Below, one piece after another: positions 37,499-45,966 of a stretch of 64,000 bases of DNA. Both the position numbers and the translations under genes were made by a program. A model generated the notes under the pieces. That model had not been told where the DNA came from and ran no database searches. It saw only the letters and a program-made list of their open reading frames with translations. Numbering within the stretch: the first letter of the stretch is position 1; every line of letters starts with the position of its first letter. The DNA comes from Alcanivorax sp. (lineage in GTDB: Bacteria; Pseudomonadota; Gammaproteobacteria; Pseudomonadales; Alcanivoracaceae): assembly GCA_022565695.1 (NCBI GenBank), contig JAIUME010000003.1:124001-188000 (forward strand), in the 5' to 3' direction.

Positions 37499-37846
37499 AT
37501 GGCGACCCAGACAGCGTTTGACGAGCTCGATCGCCGGCCGGCTTCCGACCTGAAGCGGGCGGGCTGGCGTGATGTCATGCGCTCTGTGCGCGAGCAGGGG
37601 CGCCTGCTGGTGACCAACCACAACCAACCGGAAGCGGTGATCCTGTCAGCAGAGGCCTACAGCGAGCTGATGCAGCTGCTGGAGCGGGCCGGTGGCACCC
37701 AGGCCTCCGCACTGGAGCAGTTGCGCCAGCGCTTCGACACTCATCTGGCCGGGCTCAAGCAGACGGATGCCGGTGATCGCCTGCGGGCATTGATGGACGA
37801 TCCCGCCACCCTGAGCGGTAACGTCGGGGCAGGCGAGAGCTATTAG
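37499..37846 (+). CDS. Phd/YefM-family antitoxin
   Basis: A 115-residue protein; GAGG (37487-37490) lies 8 nt before ATG 37499. The N-terminal half is Phd/YefM-like (SDLKRAGWRDVMRSVREQGRLLVTNHNQPEAVILSAEAYSELMQLL), the DNA-binding dimer that covers a toxin; the basic and charged C-terminal part (QRFDTHLAGLKQTDAGDRLRALMDD) would be the flexible toxin-binding tail. The stop overlaps the toxin start by 1 nt (TAGTG), so the pair is translationally coupled. A Phd-type antitoxin with a zeta-type kinase toxin departs from the classical epsilon-zeta pairing. Neutralisation is by family analogy. Confidence 0.88.
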   Translation: MATQTAFDELDRRPASDLKRAGWRDVMRSVREQGRLLVTNHNQPEAVILSAEAYSELMQLLERAGGTQASALEQLRQRFDTHLAGLKQTDAGDRLRALMDDPATLSGNVGAGESY

Positions 37847-38469
37847 TGGCACGCCCTGTTCTGTTCGTATTGGCGGGCGTAAACGGTGCCGGAAAGAGCT
37901 CCATCGGTGGCCACCTGATTCGTCGTCAGGGGCTGGACTGGTTCAATCCCGACACCTTTGCCCGGGAGCTCAAGGCCGCCACTGCCTGCACCCAGCAGCA
38001 GGCCAATGCGCTGGCCTGGCAGGAAGGCGTTCGGCGCCTTGATCAGGCCCTGGCCGCCGGAGAACACCACGCCTTGGAAACCACCCTTGGCGGCAATACC
38101 CTGCCACAACGCATCCTGGCCGCCACCCGCAGCCATGACGTGTTGATCTGGTTCTGCGGCCTGACCTCCCGAGCGCTGCATCGCGAGCGCGTACTGGCCC
38201 GCGTCGCGGTTGGCGGTCACGACATTCCCGAGGAGAAAATCCGCGCGCGTTTCGACAGCGCCCGCGCCAACCTGATCGGGCTGTTGCCCCATGTACAGCA
38301 GGTCAATCTGTTCGATAACAGCCGCACGGTGCCACCCGGCACGCCGATTCCTGATCCGCTGCCGGTGGCCCGTATCAGAGAGGGCAGGCTGGTCTGGCCG
38401 GAGACCGCAGAACAGCTGGCCAATACGCCGGAGTGGGCGCGCCCGATTCTTGGGGCATGTGTGCTCTGA
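37846..38469 (+). CDS. Zeta-type toxin (P-loop kinase)
   Basis: It has 207 residues with GTG start. The Walker A loop is GVNGAGKSS (about 11-19), and FNPDTFAREL matches the zeta core after the first strand. Zeta toxins phosphorylate UDP-N-acetylglucosamine, blocking peptidoglycan synthesis. At 207 residues it is shorter than plasmid zeta toxins (about 280) and close to chromosomal PezT-like or AAA-type small kinases, so the true substrate is uncertain. The QEGVRRLDQALAAGEHHALETTLGG segment contains the LETTL motif of zeta-like kinases. Coupled to the antitoxin upstream. Confidence 0.85.
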   Translation: MARPVLFVLAGVNGAGKSSIGGHLIRRQGLDWFNPDTFARELKAATACTQQQANALAWQEGVRRLDQALAAGEHHALETTLGGNTLPQRILAATRSHDVLIWFCGLTSRALHRERVLARVAVGGHDIPEEKIRARFDSARANLIGLLPHVQQVNLFDNSRTVPPGTPIPDPLPVARIREGRLVWPETAEQLANTPEWARPILGACVL

Positions 38470-38665
38470 GAACAAAAGTCCACTGGGGCAGCCGGGCTTT
38501 GGCAGCCCAGGCAAATCGGTGCGCCAAAGGCCGGTCCGCGACAATTGGGAGAGGCGTTTTGGGGCGCCTGGAGCTAGGTCAACCTTCGTAGTAGCATGTC
38601 CCGCTCCGGCCACAGGAAGGTAGTCTGAGCCTGTAGCAGTAGCGATAACAATACAGGGAGTCTCC

Positions 38666-38818
38666 GTGAACACCGAAACCATTCCCAGACCGCGGCTTTT
38701 ACCTGCTGTCGGACCATCTTCTGGCGGTATTGGATTGGTCTTCCTCTGGATAACAAAAGGCCCCGACGCATTCACCGGGGCCAGTTGCCGATCGAGCATT
38801 CCCGATCCACGGCAATGA
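38666..38818 (+). CDS. Possible small or decayed ORF, 50 aa
   Basis: It has a GTG start with AGGGAG 5 nt upstream and an open frame to TGA 38816. The product starts MNTETIPRPRLLPAVGPSS and contains a hydrophobic run GIGLVFLWI, but no recognisable domain. It could be the 5' remnant of a lost gene. Low confidence that it is translated. Confidence 0.25.
   Translation: MNTETIPRPRLLPAVGPSSGGIGLVFLWITKGPDAFTGASCRSSIPDPRQ
38759..38782 (-). terminator. Minus-strand terminator-like hairpin without an obvious gene
   Basis: GGCCCCG (38759-38765) pairs with CGGGGCC (38776-38782). On the minus strand the hairpin is followed by TTTTGTT. No gene reads into it from the right on that strand, so it may be a relic. 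Confidence 0.45.
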
Positions 38819-38908
38819 TGGTACCGCCACCTTGGCGTAACCTCAACACAGCATATCCTGAGCCGGGTTTTCATTCCCTTTCACAAAGTGAATGTCTTGG
38901 TGGCGCTT

Positions 38909-40042
38909 ATGAAATTTGAAGGTTTTGTGTCGGGCCAATGGGTGCCCCAGTATCAGTACAAGAGCTTTATGCCGGTGAAGGTTAACCGTGAATGGAGCTG
39001 GGAGGATCCGCAGATCAATACGTTGCTTGAGCGTGCGTCGCGCCGGCTTGCCGAGCTCGATGCCTTCACGCTGATCGTTCCGGACGTTGATCTGTTTATC
39101 CAGATGCATATCACCAAGGAAGCAAATAATTCATCTCGCATAGAGGGCACGCAAACCGAGATGGATGAGGCAGTGCTTGACCGCAGCCAGCTGGCGCCAG
39201 AGAAGCGGGACGATTGGCAGGAGGTGCAGAACTATATTCAGGCCATCAATGAGGCGGTAGACGAACTACAGCGGCTGCCGTTATCCAATCGGCTGCTCAA
39301 GCATACCCATGCCATCCTGATGCAGGGCGTGAGGGGCGAGAACAAGACGCCGGGTGAGTTCAGGCTGTCGCAGAACTGGATTGGTGGTAGTAGCCTGGCG
39401 GATGCAGCATTTATCCCGCCCCATCACAGTGAAGTGCCTGAGTTGATGGGCGATCTGGAGCTGTTCTGGCACAACGAGCAGATCAATGTGCCCGAACTGA
39501 TTCGTATCGCGATCAGCCATTATCAGTTTGAGACGATCCACCCCTTCCTGGATGGTAATGGGCGTATTGGACGTTTGTTGATTGCCCTGTATTTGGTGAA
39601 TAAAGGACTACTGCGCAAGCCCTCACTTTATCTGTCGGATTTCTTCGAGCGCAACCGGGGGAGCTACTATGATGCTCTGACGAGGGTGCGGGCTTCCAAC
39701 GACATGATTCATTGGGTCAAGTTTTTCCTGTCGGCGGTGATTGAGACCGCAGGGAAAGGCAGGCGGACATTCGAAGGTATCCTGGCGCTGCGACAGGAGA
39801 TGGATCGTTTGGCGTTCAGCTATGGCAAGCGTGGCGAAAATGTCCAGACGCTGCTGCGCCATCTCTACCTGCGCCCAGCCGTGACAGCAGGGGAGGCCAG
39901 TGAGATTCTGGGTGTGACCCACCAGACGGCCTCTTCACTGCTGAACAAGATGGTGAAGGATGGCATGTTGAGCGAAATTACCGGATATCAGCGTAACCGG
40001 ATATTTGTCTTCTCCCGGTACTTGCAGCTGTTTAGCGCCTGA
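38909..40042 (+). CDS. Fic-family AMP-transferase with N-terminal autoinhibitory motif
   Basis: It has 377 residues from ATG 38909; a GTG at 38888 in frame is less likely. The Fic core motif HPFLDGNGRIGR (about 211-222 from this start) supplies the catalytic His and the phosphate-binding GNGR. Upstream, SSRIEG (about 75-80) fits the (S/T)xxxE(G/N) inhibitory helix of class II Fic enzymes, so the enzyme probably needs a trigger to act. The flap region is PGEFRLSQNWIGG. The C-terminus (about 300-375) resembles a winged helix (GEASEILGVTHQTASSLLNKMVKDGML). Known Fic enzymes attach AMP to proteins such as gyrase. Target unknown; no separate antitoxin gene is visible. Confidence 0.92.
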   Translation: MKFEGFVSGQWVPQYQYKSFMPVKVNREWSWEDPQINTLLERASRRLAELDAFTLIVPDVDLFIQMHITKEANNSSRIEGTQTEMDEAVLDRSQLAPEKRDDWQEVQNYIQAINEAVDELQRLPLSNRLLKHTHAILMQGVRGENKTPGEFRLSQNWIGGSSLADAAFIPPHHSEVPELMGDLELFWHNEQINVPELIRIAISHYQFETIHPFLDGNGRIGRLLIALYLVNKGLLRKPSLYLSDFFERNRGSYYDALTRVRASNDMIHWVKFFLSAVIETAGKGRRTFEGILALRQEMDRLAFSYGKRGENVQTLLRHLYLRPAVTAGEASEILGVTHQTASSLLNKMVKDGMLSEITGYQRNRIFVFSRYLQLFSA

Positions 40043-40107
40043 CAGGGGGCTCTGGCCAGTGGGTGGCCATGAAAGGTTAGAAGGCTTTGCTTGATATAAA
40101 GGTTTTT

Positions 40108-40140
40108 ATATGTAAAGAAGGCCGCTCCCGCTTTACATAT
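40108..40140. repeat. 10-bp perfect inverted repeat (ATATGTAAAG / CTTTACATAT)
   Basis: ATATGTAAAG (40108-40117) and CTTTACATAT (40131-40140) are perfectly complementary with a 13-bp GC-rich spacer. It is too widely spaced for a terminator with a T-run and looks like an operator or recombinase site. Confidence 0.6.
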
Positions 40141-40301
40141 GGGGCTCCTGGTGTAAGGTTGCCTGTGCTTCTTTACCGGTTTGGATAAAAAACATACAGA
40201 AAGGAAAGGAGGGGCAAGGCGGCCGACAGCCGCGAAGGGCAGTTCCAGCAGGACATCTTCAGGCCATGACCGCCAACGGCTGACTGGCCCGGCCAGCGGC
40301 T

Positions 40302-40511
40302 ATGACCGCACCAATGCCCCACCCGCGACCCGCTTACCCGCTCCCGAAGCGAGTTATGGATGCGGTGCTGGATTTCCTGGGCGACCACGAGAAGCTCTCG
40401 GTGCCGATTCTGGAGAGCTCGGAAACACAGCGCGAATTTGCGTTGCTGATTCTGAGAATGCTGGCTGGTAGATCGAGTGCCGAGACGCCTTCGGCGTTCT
40501 GGCGACCATGA
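40302..40511 (+). pseudogene. Possible gene remnant, 69 aa
   Basis: The frame contains an amphipathic segment (RVMDAVLDFLGDHEKLSVPILES, then FALLILRMLAG) with GC-rich third positions, as in genuine genes of this genome, but no start context and no recognised domain. It may be a remnant of a larger gene lost when the flanking modules inserted. Confidence 0.3.
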
Positions 40512-40552
40512 CAGGGTCAGCAGTAGCTCGCGTGTGGGGCGGGAACGTGCCC

Positions 40553-41662
40553 TTATGGTGTATGAATGACGATGCTTTCCTGGTCCACGCCCAGATTCGT
40601 GGCCCTGAGGATTGGTAGCAATATGGTGTCTGCATACGTACACCCCGTCGCACCGGGATCAATCTGCCCTGATTTTCCCGCTTGCTGATATGCGTGGCCA
40701 CCGCCTTGTTCCAGTATGGCCACCATCGGCGCATAGCCTGGCTGCCAAGCAGCCAGTTGTGGCAGAGTGCTCCGCAACGCCCTGAGAATCCCCATGCCGG
40801 AGAAGTCGAGGTCTCCCCAGAAAAACACAGGCAGAGCGCCACTTCGCCATCTTTGCTCGAACCCGTTGGCATCACTGCCGGGAAGAAAGGCAAAGCGGGT
40901 GTGCTTGCTGGTCAGCCTGTCAGCACTGGCCCGGAATCCGCCGCTATAAAGCAGCGCATTCCGGGCGGGCGGATTATCCACCAAACGCAGAAAGCTATCC
41001 TGATTCTCCACGATCAACAGCTGCGTAAAACCGGCTGGCGCCCAGGCGGTGAGCAGGAGCGGGCGAGGCTGAATGTTGGCGGCGCGCTCGCCGAACAACT
41101 TCTGCAGCAAGTCCTGACGATGATCGAGAAATTTGGAATCGCCCCGGAAGCAGCGTGCCGAGATTTCGCGCAGCGTTAGCGTCCGATGCAGATGGTCAGC
41201 TATGGCAGCAAAGCCTGCGACCAGCTCGGCTGGGGTTAATCCTTCGGCGCAGGGTCTGGTATTGAGTAGCGCCACACCCTGGTCGGCGAAGCAATCGGCG
41301 TGCTGGCCTATCGCCAGTTTCCATGCCTCAATTACCGGGTCTGTGCGCGGTCGATTGAGCCACTCTCGCAGCAGGTCCTCGCTATCCGGACGGAATCGGA
41401 ACTGGGCGTTTTCGTAGCGCTCCTGATGTCGGGCTATCTTCTTATCGTAAACGATATCAAAGATGCCGTATTCACTAGCGAGCCGTTCCAGCAGTTGCCA
41501 GCGATAGGCGGAATCTTCTCCGAACTGGTATAGCTCCGGGATCGTGGATTTCTTCACTCGCCGGGTGATGGCCTGGGTGCGTCCAGTATCCAGCCGATGG
41601 GTAAACCATTCCAGCCACCGTTGCAGCCACGGCTCTTCCTGTAGCCATATCGGCGCCGTCAC
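40553..41662 (-). CDS. jetD: Wadjet nuclease subunit JetD
   Basis: It has 369 residues; start GTG 41662, overlapping jetC's stop by GTGA, with GGAAGG 6 nt upstream. JetD is the TOPRIM-fold endonuclease of the Wadjet anti-plasmid complex. The N-terminal half fits DUF3322: RFRPDSEDLLREWLN, then ISARCFRGDSKFLDHR with the conserved GDSK. The C-terminal TOPRIM domain (DUF2220) shows the glutamate in LLIVENQDSF (about residue 219) and the acidic pair in FFWGDLDFSGMGIL (about 283-286). It cleaves circular DNA when the JetABC motor stalls. Family assignment is strong from motifs and operon context. Confidence 0.92.
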   Translation of the reverse strand: MTAPIWLQEEPWLQRWLEWFTHRLDTGRTQAITRRVKKSTIPELYQFGEDSAYRWQLLERLASEYGIFDIVYDKKIARHQERYENAQFRFRPDSEDLLREWLNRPRTDPVIEAWKLAIGQHADCFADQGVALLNTRPCAEGLTPAELVAGFAAIADHLHRTLTLREISARCFRGDSKFLDHRQDLLQKLFGERAANIQPRPLLLTAWAPAGFTQLLIVENQDSFLRLVDNPPARNALLYSGGFRASADRLTSKHTRFAFLPGSDANGFEQRWRSGALPVFFWGDLDFSGMGILRALRSTLPQLAAWQPGYAPMVAILEQGGGHAYQQAGKSGQIDPGATGCTYADTILLPILRATNLGVDQESIVIHTP

Positions 41663-44600
41663 TGGATGCCTTCCATAAAGTCCAGTGCACCTTGTTGTCG
41701 CAGGACACGACGATGCTGTGCCCACAGTTCCTGGATGCGTTCTGCATTGAGTTGCTGGGCATCCACCAGGACTCGGGTGCTCAGTTCCCCGACTTTCTGT
41801 GCGCTGGGCACCTTGCTGAAGACGAACTGGTTACTGACCAGATCCAGGAACGGCCCCGCCTTGCTGGTGGGCATGATAAAGATCAGTTGCAGACCAAGGG
41901 TGCGAGTCAGGTAGTCGATGACACTGCGGGAGCGGCTTTCGTCCATGTGCATAAAGGCTTCGTCGACGATCACCATGCGCAGATGGCTGTCGCCTTCGTT
42001 GAAGCGGAGGGCGCTGGTGATGGCGGCGGCACGGATAATGTACGCTGGCGTTTCAAGCTGGCCGCCTGAGCCGGTGCCGTATTGGCTGAGGCTGATGGGT
42101 GCCTTGTTCTCCGGGTGTTTGAGAATGTCGTAGCGGCGATAGCGGCGGTAGTCGCTGATCCGTTCCAGTTCCCGCAGGGCTTGTTGTTCGTCGCCATCCA
42201 GAAGGAGATTGAGGAGTTTGTCCCTTACGGCGACCGCCTTGTCGGAGCAGCTCTCGCTGTCAAACAGGCTGGCGCCGTCACCCAGATTCGGGGTGTCGAT
42301 AATTTCCTTGAAGAAGTTCCAGTATTCCTTGTATTCCGGAATCCATTCCCACTCGAAAGAGAAGCTTTCGCAGTCTGCACCGAAACGGTGATGCTGCAGT
42401 TCGTTGTTCAGGCCTTTGAGAACGCGCTCGCCATCGCGGATGGCTTGATAGACCTCGCTGCACAGGTCGCTGATGAAGGTGGTGTTGAAGGTATTGCGCA
42501 GTTCCTGCAGCTTTTCCTGCTTCTCCAGCAGGACGTTATTTCTCAGGCGATTGTGCAGGTTATCGAGTTGCTGGCTTAGCGTGTGGACATGGCCGAAGAA
42601 GGGCATGCTGTGCTGGATTTCGGCCGTATCGGTGAGAAGCTGGTCCGCAGGCTGTGCATGCTGGTTATAGGTGTTCAGAATTTTCTGAAGGTCGACGATG
42701 TCGTCGTTCAGTTTTCTTGTGAGCTCTTTTTCCTCGGCGACAAAGTCGATGTCGCCCTGGGCCTGCTGCAGGCGCTTTTCCACGTCATCTAGCAACGGCG
42801 CCACATCCAGTCCGGGCAAGTAGCGGGTGCATGCGTGTAGGTCGGCTTCGGCCTTCTCTTGCTCCTGCTGCAGGCCGTCGCTCCGATCCGCCAGATGGGT
42901 AATCACTCTGGCGCAGGCGCTCAGCTCTGCTCTCAGCTCGCCTGCTTCCTCTCTCAGCTGCCCCTGTCTTTGCAGCAGCTCTTGATAAAGCTCTTTTGCC
43001 TGTTGCTGTTGTTGAACGAGTGCTTCATGGTCGCTCAGGTCAAGGTTAGCAAGAGCTTTCTCTATGTCATGCAATTGCCGCTGTGCGTCGAGCAGGCTGT
43101 TGGCAACGGTGACCCATTCCAGACGCTGGAAGCGCTTGACCTGATCATGCAGCGATTTGACGGACCGGTAGCTGTCATCCGCTTGTTGGCAGGCCAGCTG
43201 TACCTTTTCCAGTTCCTGGCGTTGAGCGCGCAGGTTACGCTCGCGAGCGGCTTCGCCAAAGGTGAGTTGGCCGTCATCAATGTCGCAACGGAACAGGGCA
43301 TAGTTGCCGGAGCCCATGCCATCGACGGTGACGCCTCGGCGGGTCCGGCGCAGGCTTTCTGCATCGTCCACCTGCAGCACCTGGGCGTAGGACGCTTTCA
43401 GGTAGTGTTCAGCAATGCGGTGGCTGAAGCGCATGACGTGAAAGATCGAATCCTCGGGCACGGCCAGCTTGTCCGCATCGCGCCGGGCCTGGTCGCCTTG
43501 AATCACTTTGGCCTTGTTGCGCTGTTTGCCGGCAAGGCGTCGGACAATACGAATGGCCTCGGCCTCGTATTCCGGTTCCACCAGAATGCCGAAGCGATTG
43601 CCACCAATGTAGCCTTCTATGGCCATCTGCCATTGCGGGTCCTGGATTTCCACATGGTCACACAGGACCCGGGGATCGGCCTTGGGGCATTGCTGACGGA
43701 TGGCTTTCAGGGCCTCCTGTACATCCGGCGGGTAATTGCTCCGGCGTGATTCCAGATTGCTGATTTGCTGTTCAATACGCCTTCGCTGCCGGTCCAGATC
43801 TTCCAGATTCTGAGTGCGCTGGCTGACCAATCGATCCAGCCTTTGCGCCACTGAGAGGCTCTCTTCGTCAGAACCTTCTTCCGGCTCCTTGTGGAGCTGT
43901 TCGGCCAGCTGGTTATGTAGTTGTTGTTCGCTGCGGACTCGGGTCAAGCCGTCTTCCAATGGCGAGAGGTCGATCCAGTCGCGGGACAGCATCTGGCTGA
44001 GGTCTGGCAGGGGTTGATCGCTCAGGCCGAGCAGCGTCTTGCTGGTATTGCGCCAGGCTTTGCTGGCGAAGCTGGGCAGTTCCAACTCAATGCTGTAGCG
44101 GCTCAGGATGTCGCGCATGCTGCGTAGGGCATCGAGGTTATTGGTGCGCTGCTGGTCCTGCTCCAGCAGTGGGCGCACATTCGCCTGCAGTTGCTGGTTC
44201 AGCTCTTCCCGTGAGGTTTCCAGCTGTTGCTTGGTGCTAAGTGCTGGAATGCCCTGGATCTGCGCCTCAATCTGCACCAGCTCCCCATGTGCCTGTTTCA
44301 GGCGATGCTGCACCTGCTCCGCTTCTTCCTGGTTGCCTTGTTGCTGCTGGCGCAGTTGGTTCTGCTCTTCTTTTTTGTTCAGGTAGTCACGCTGATTGTG
44401 CTGATAGCGTTGGGCTGCGGCGCCATAGGCTTGGGTCAGACACTCCAGCCAGATGTCCTGATAGCTGGTGGCGTGCCGTTGGGCTTGAGCCAGAAGATCG
44501 ACGCTTTTGTGCAGATGTTCGGCTTCCTGGGCCATGCTGTGCACGGTGCGCATCAGATCGCGAATACGGCGTAGGGTATCGCCCATGTCACGGGCATCGA

Positions 44601-45315
44601 GTACTTCATTGGCGACAAACTGGTCTATGGATTCCACCGGTTTGTAGGCCATAAAGCGGGCGAAGGTGCGAGCGGCGTTCTTGGCTTCCTGATGGGACAC
44701 GGCCTCGCGTTTTCCGCGCAAGGCGCCATACAGGCGGGCCAGATACATGCCTTTCTTCTCGTAGGTTTCAACTCCCTTTTTGCCGAACTGCTGGCGTAAC
44801 TGGTTGGGTAGATCGCTCAGGGAAACGACCCGCTGTTCGTCGCCGTACTGATGGATAAAGTGTGACAGGCTAAGCATTTGCCCTGGCACGATCACCAGCA
44901 GCAGCTCGCTCTGCCGTGCCTGGGGGGTGCTGCCGGCGCGATCCAGATGGGCGCGCACGCCGATCACCGCTGTAAAGGGCTCTGCAGTCTCACCTTTGGT
45001 GGGATGGAACACACCGGCGATATAGCCGTCGCTGCTGTCGTAGGGGCGCGCATAGGCGCCGTCGTCACAGCCCAGAATGTACGACGCGAGGGTCCGTACC
45101 TGCTTGCCGCCGCGCCCGCGCTGGGTGGTTTCGTCCTGCCCGGGGTTATAGGTGAACAGGTTGTCGTGAGCGGCCGTCATCAGGGTTTGCAGGGCATCGG
45201 CAGCGGTGGTTTTGCCGGAGCCGTTACCACCAGAGAACAGGTTGATTGGGCCGTACTCCAGCTCCCTGGCGGGTAGGTTGCCCCAATTAACGGTGATAGA
45301 ACGCTTCAGATACAT
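41659..45315 (-). CDS. jetC: Wadjet SMC-like ATPase JetC
   Basis: It has 1,218 residues, the MukB/SMC-like motor of Wadjet. Walker A is FSGGNGSGKTTAAD (about 27-40); coiled coils rich in Gln/Glu/Leu occupy roughly 250-480 and 690-1010, separated by a hinge-like globular part around 520-640. The C-terminal head has an ABC signature SGGQLETPAYII (about 1080-1091) and Walker B VIVDEAF (about 1115-1121) followed by HMDESRS. JetC extrudes DNA loops with JetA and JetB. ATG 45315 begins MYLKRSITVNW, the normal start for this family. Spacing to jetB is 6 nt. Confidence 0.95.
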   Translation of the reverse strand: MYLKRSITVNWGNLPARELEYGPINLFSGGNGSGKTTAADALQTLMTAAHDNLFTYNPGQDETTQRGRGGKQVRTLASYILGCDDGAYARPYDSSDGYIAGVFHPTKGETAEPFTAVIGVRAHLDRAGSTPQARQSELLLVIVPGQMLSLSHFIHQYGDEQRVVSLSDLPNQLRQQFGKKGVETYEKKGMYLARLYGALRGKREAVSHQEAKNAARTFARFMAYKPVESIDQFVANEVLDARDMGDTLRRIRDLMRTVHSMAQEAEHLHKSVDLLAQAQRHATSYQDIWLECLTQAYGAAAQRYQHNQRDYLNKKEEQNQLRQQQQGNQEEAEQVQHRLKQAHGELVQIEAQIQGIPALSTKQQLETSREELNQQLQANVRPLLEQDQQRTNNLDALRSMRDILSRYSIELELPSFASKAWRNTSKTLLGLSDQPLPDLSQMLSRDWIDLSPLEDGLTRVRSEQQLHNQLAEQLHKEPEEGSDEESLSVAQRLDRLVSQRTQNLEDLDRQRRRIEQQISNLESRRSNYPPDVQEALKAIRQQCPKADPRVLCDHVEIQDPQWQMAIEGYIGGNRFGILVEPEYEAEAIRIVRRLAGKQRNKAKVIQGDQARRDADKLAVPEDSIFHVMRFSHRIAEHYLKASYAQVLQVDDAESLRRTRRGVTVDGMGSGNYALFRCDIDDGQLTFGEAARERNLRAQRQELEKVQLACQQADDSYRSVKSLHDQVKRFQRLEWVTVANSLLDAQRQLHDIEKALANLDLSDHEALVQQQQQAKELYQELLQRQGQLREEAGELRAELSACARVITHLADRSDGLQQEQEKAEADLHACTRYLPGLDVAPLLDDVEKRLQQAQGDIDFVAEEKELTRKLNDDIVDLQKILNTYNQHAQPADQLLTDTAEIQHSMPFFGHVHTLSQQLDNLHNRLRNNVLLEKQEKLQELRNTFNTTFISDLCSEVYQAIRDGERVLKGLNNELQHHRFGADCESFSFEWEWIPEYKEYWNFFKEIIDTPNLGDGASLFDSESCSDKAVAVRDKLLNLLLDGDEQQALRELERISDYRRYRRYDILKHPENKAPISLSQYGTGSGGQLETPAYIIRAAAITSALRFNEGDSHLRMVIVDEAFMHMDESRSRSVIDYLTRTLGLQLIFIMPTSKAGPFLDLVSNQFVFSKVPSAQKVGELSTRVLVDAQQLNAERIQELWAQHRRVLRQQGALDFMEGIQ

Positions 45316-45321
45316 GAGACT

Positions 45322-45966
45322 TTATTCCGTTGCGGGGGCAGGTTCGTTGATCAGTTGCGATAGCACGGCATCGGTCACTAGGCTGGTGATGTCGGGGCGA
45401 ATGACCAACCAGCTTTCTTCCTCCGGCTGGTCCGCATCGCTGCTGGTGCGGATCAGGCGCAGTTGGCGCAACCGGCGAAACAGCGCTTCGCGCTCGACGC
45501 GTGCTTCCGGCAGGGGGCGGTTCAGCAGGTTTTTGCTGGCCAGATTCAGGGCTTCCAGCGGCAGGGTGGCTTGACCCTGCTGATCAATCTCCCCCTCACG
45601 TACTGCTTTGTCATACTCCGCCCGCAGCACCAGAATCACCGCCACTTCCTGCTGAGTGAGGCGCTTGCGCAGGCCACCGTCCTGCCCGTCCTCGCTGTCA
45701 GCCAAGCCGGGCACCTCTGCGCCCGGCGGAAATAGCCGGACTGAATGGAAACGATGTTCGTGCAGCAGTCGCACATGCAATACGCTGAGGTAATCCTCGA
45801 CCAGTTCGGCGACCTGCAGGTAGCGGTCATACAGCTCTGCCTCCTTCTTGCTTTCGTGACGGCAGAGCACGCCATGGTCGAGAAGGCGGATCATCAGTTC
45901 GGAAAACTGCGCCGGGCTCACGCCTTTGGCGTGCAGCGCTTCATTCAGGGCGGTTTGCAGTATCAT
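45322..45966 (-). CDS. jetB: Wadjet kite-like subunit JetB
   Basis: It has 214 residues. The frame continues far upstream to 46203 (as a shadow of jetA), but ATG 45966 with GGAAC upstream gives a normal DUF4194-type start (MILQTALNEALHAKG). JetB is a MukE-like winged-helix protein that binds JetA and the JetC heads. The pattern ELVEDYLSVLHVRLLHEHRFHSVRLFPPG, LTQQEVAVILVLRAEYDKA and ALFRRLRQLRLIRTS fits this family. It overlaps jetA by 26 nt. Confidence 0.9.
   Translation of the reverse strand: MILQTALNEALHAKGVSPAQFSELMIRLLDHGVLCRHESKKEAELYDRYLQVAELVEDYLSVLHVRLLHEHRFHSVRLFPPGAEVPGLADSEDGQDGGLRKRLTQQEVAVILVLRAEYDKAVREGEIDQQGQATLPLEALNLASKNLLNRPLPEARVEREALFRRLRQLRLIRTSSDADQPEEESWLVIRPDITSLVTDAVLSQLINEPAPATE

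Larger units (their letters stand above)
38470..38908. other. 439-bp gap between zeta toxin and Fic gene
   Basis: It contains a 50-codon frame (38666-38818) with a good ribosome site, and a minus-strand-oriented hairpin at 38759-38782. No clear gene is present. The 38500-38660 part is Gly/Arg-codon-rich in several frames but unrecognised. It may be remnants of an earlier insertion next to the TA operon. Confidence 0.5.
40043..40552. other. 510-bp gap between the Fic gene and jetD
   Basis: It holds a perfect inverted repeat at 40108-40140, a low-confidence ORF at 40302-40511, and otherwise no credible gene. The jetD stop at 40553 has no clear terminator here. It may be a former insertion point between two defence modules. 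Confidence 0.55.
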
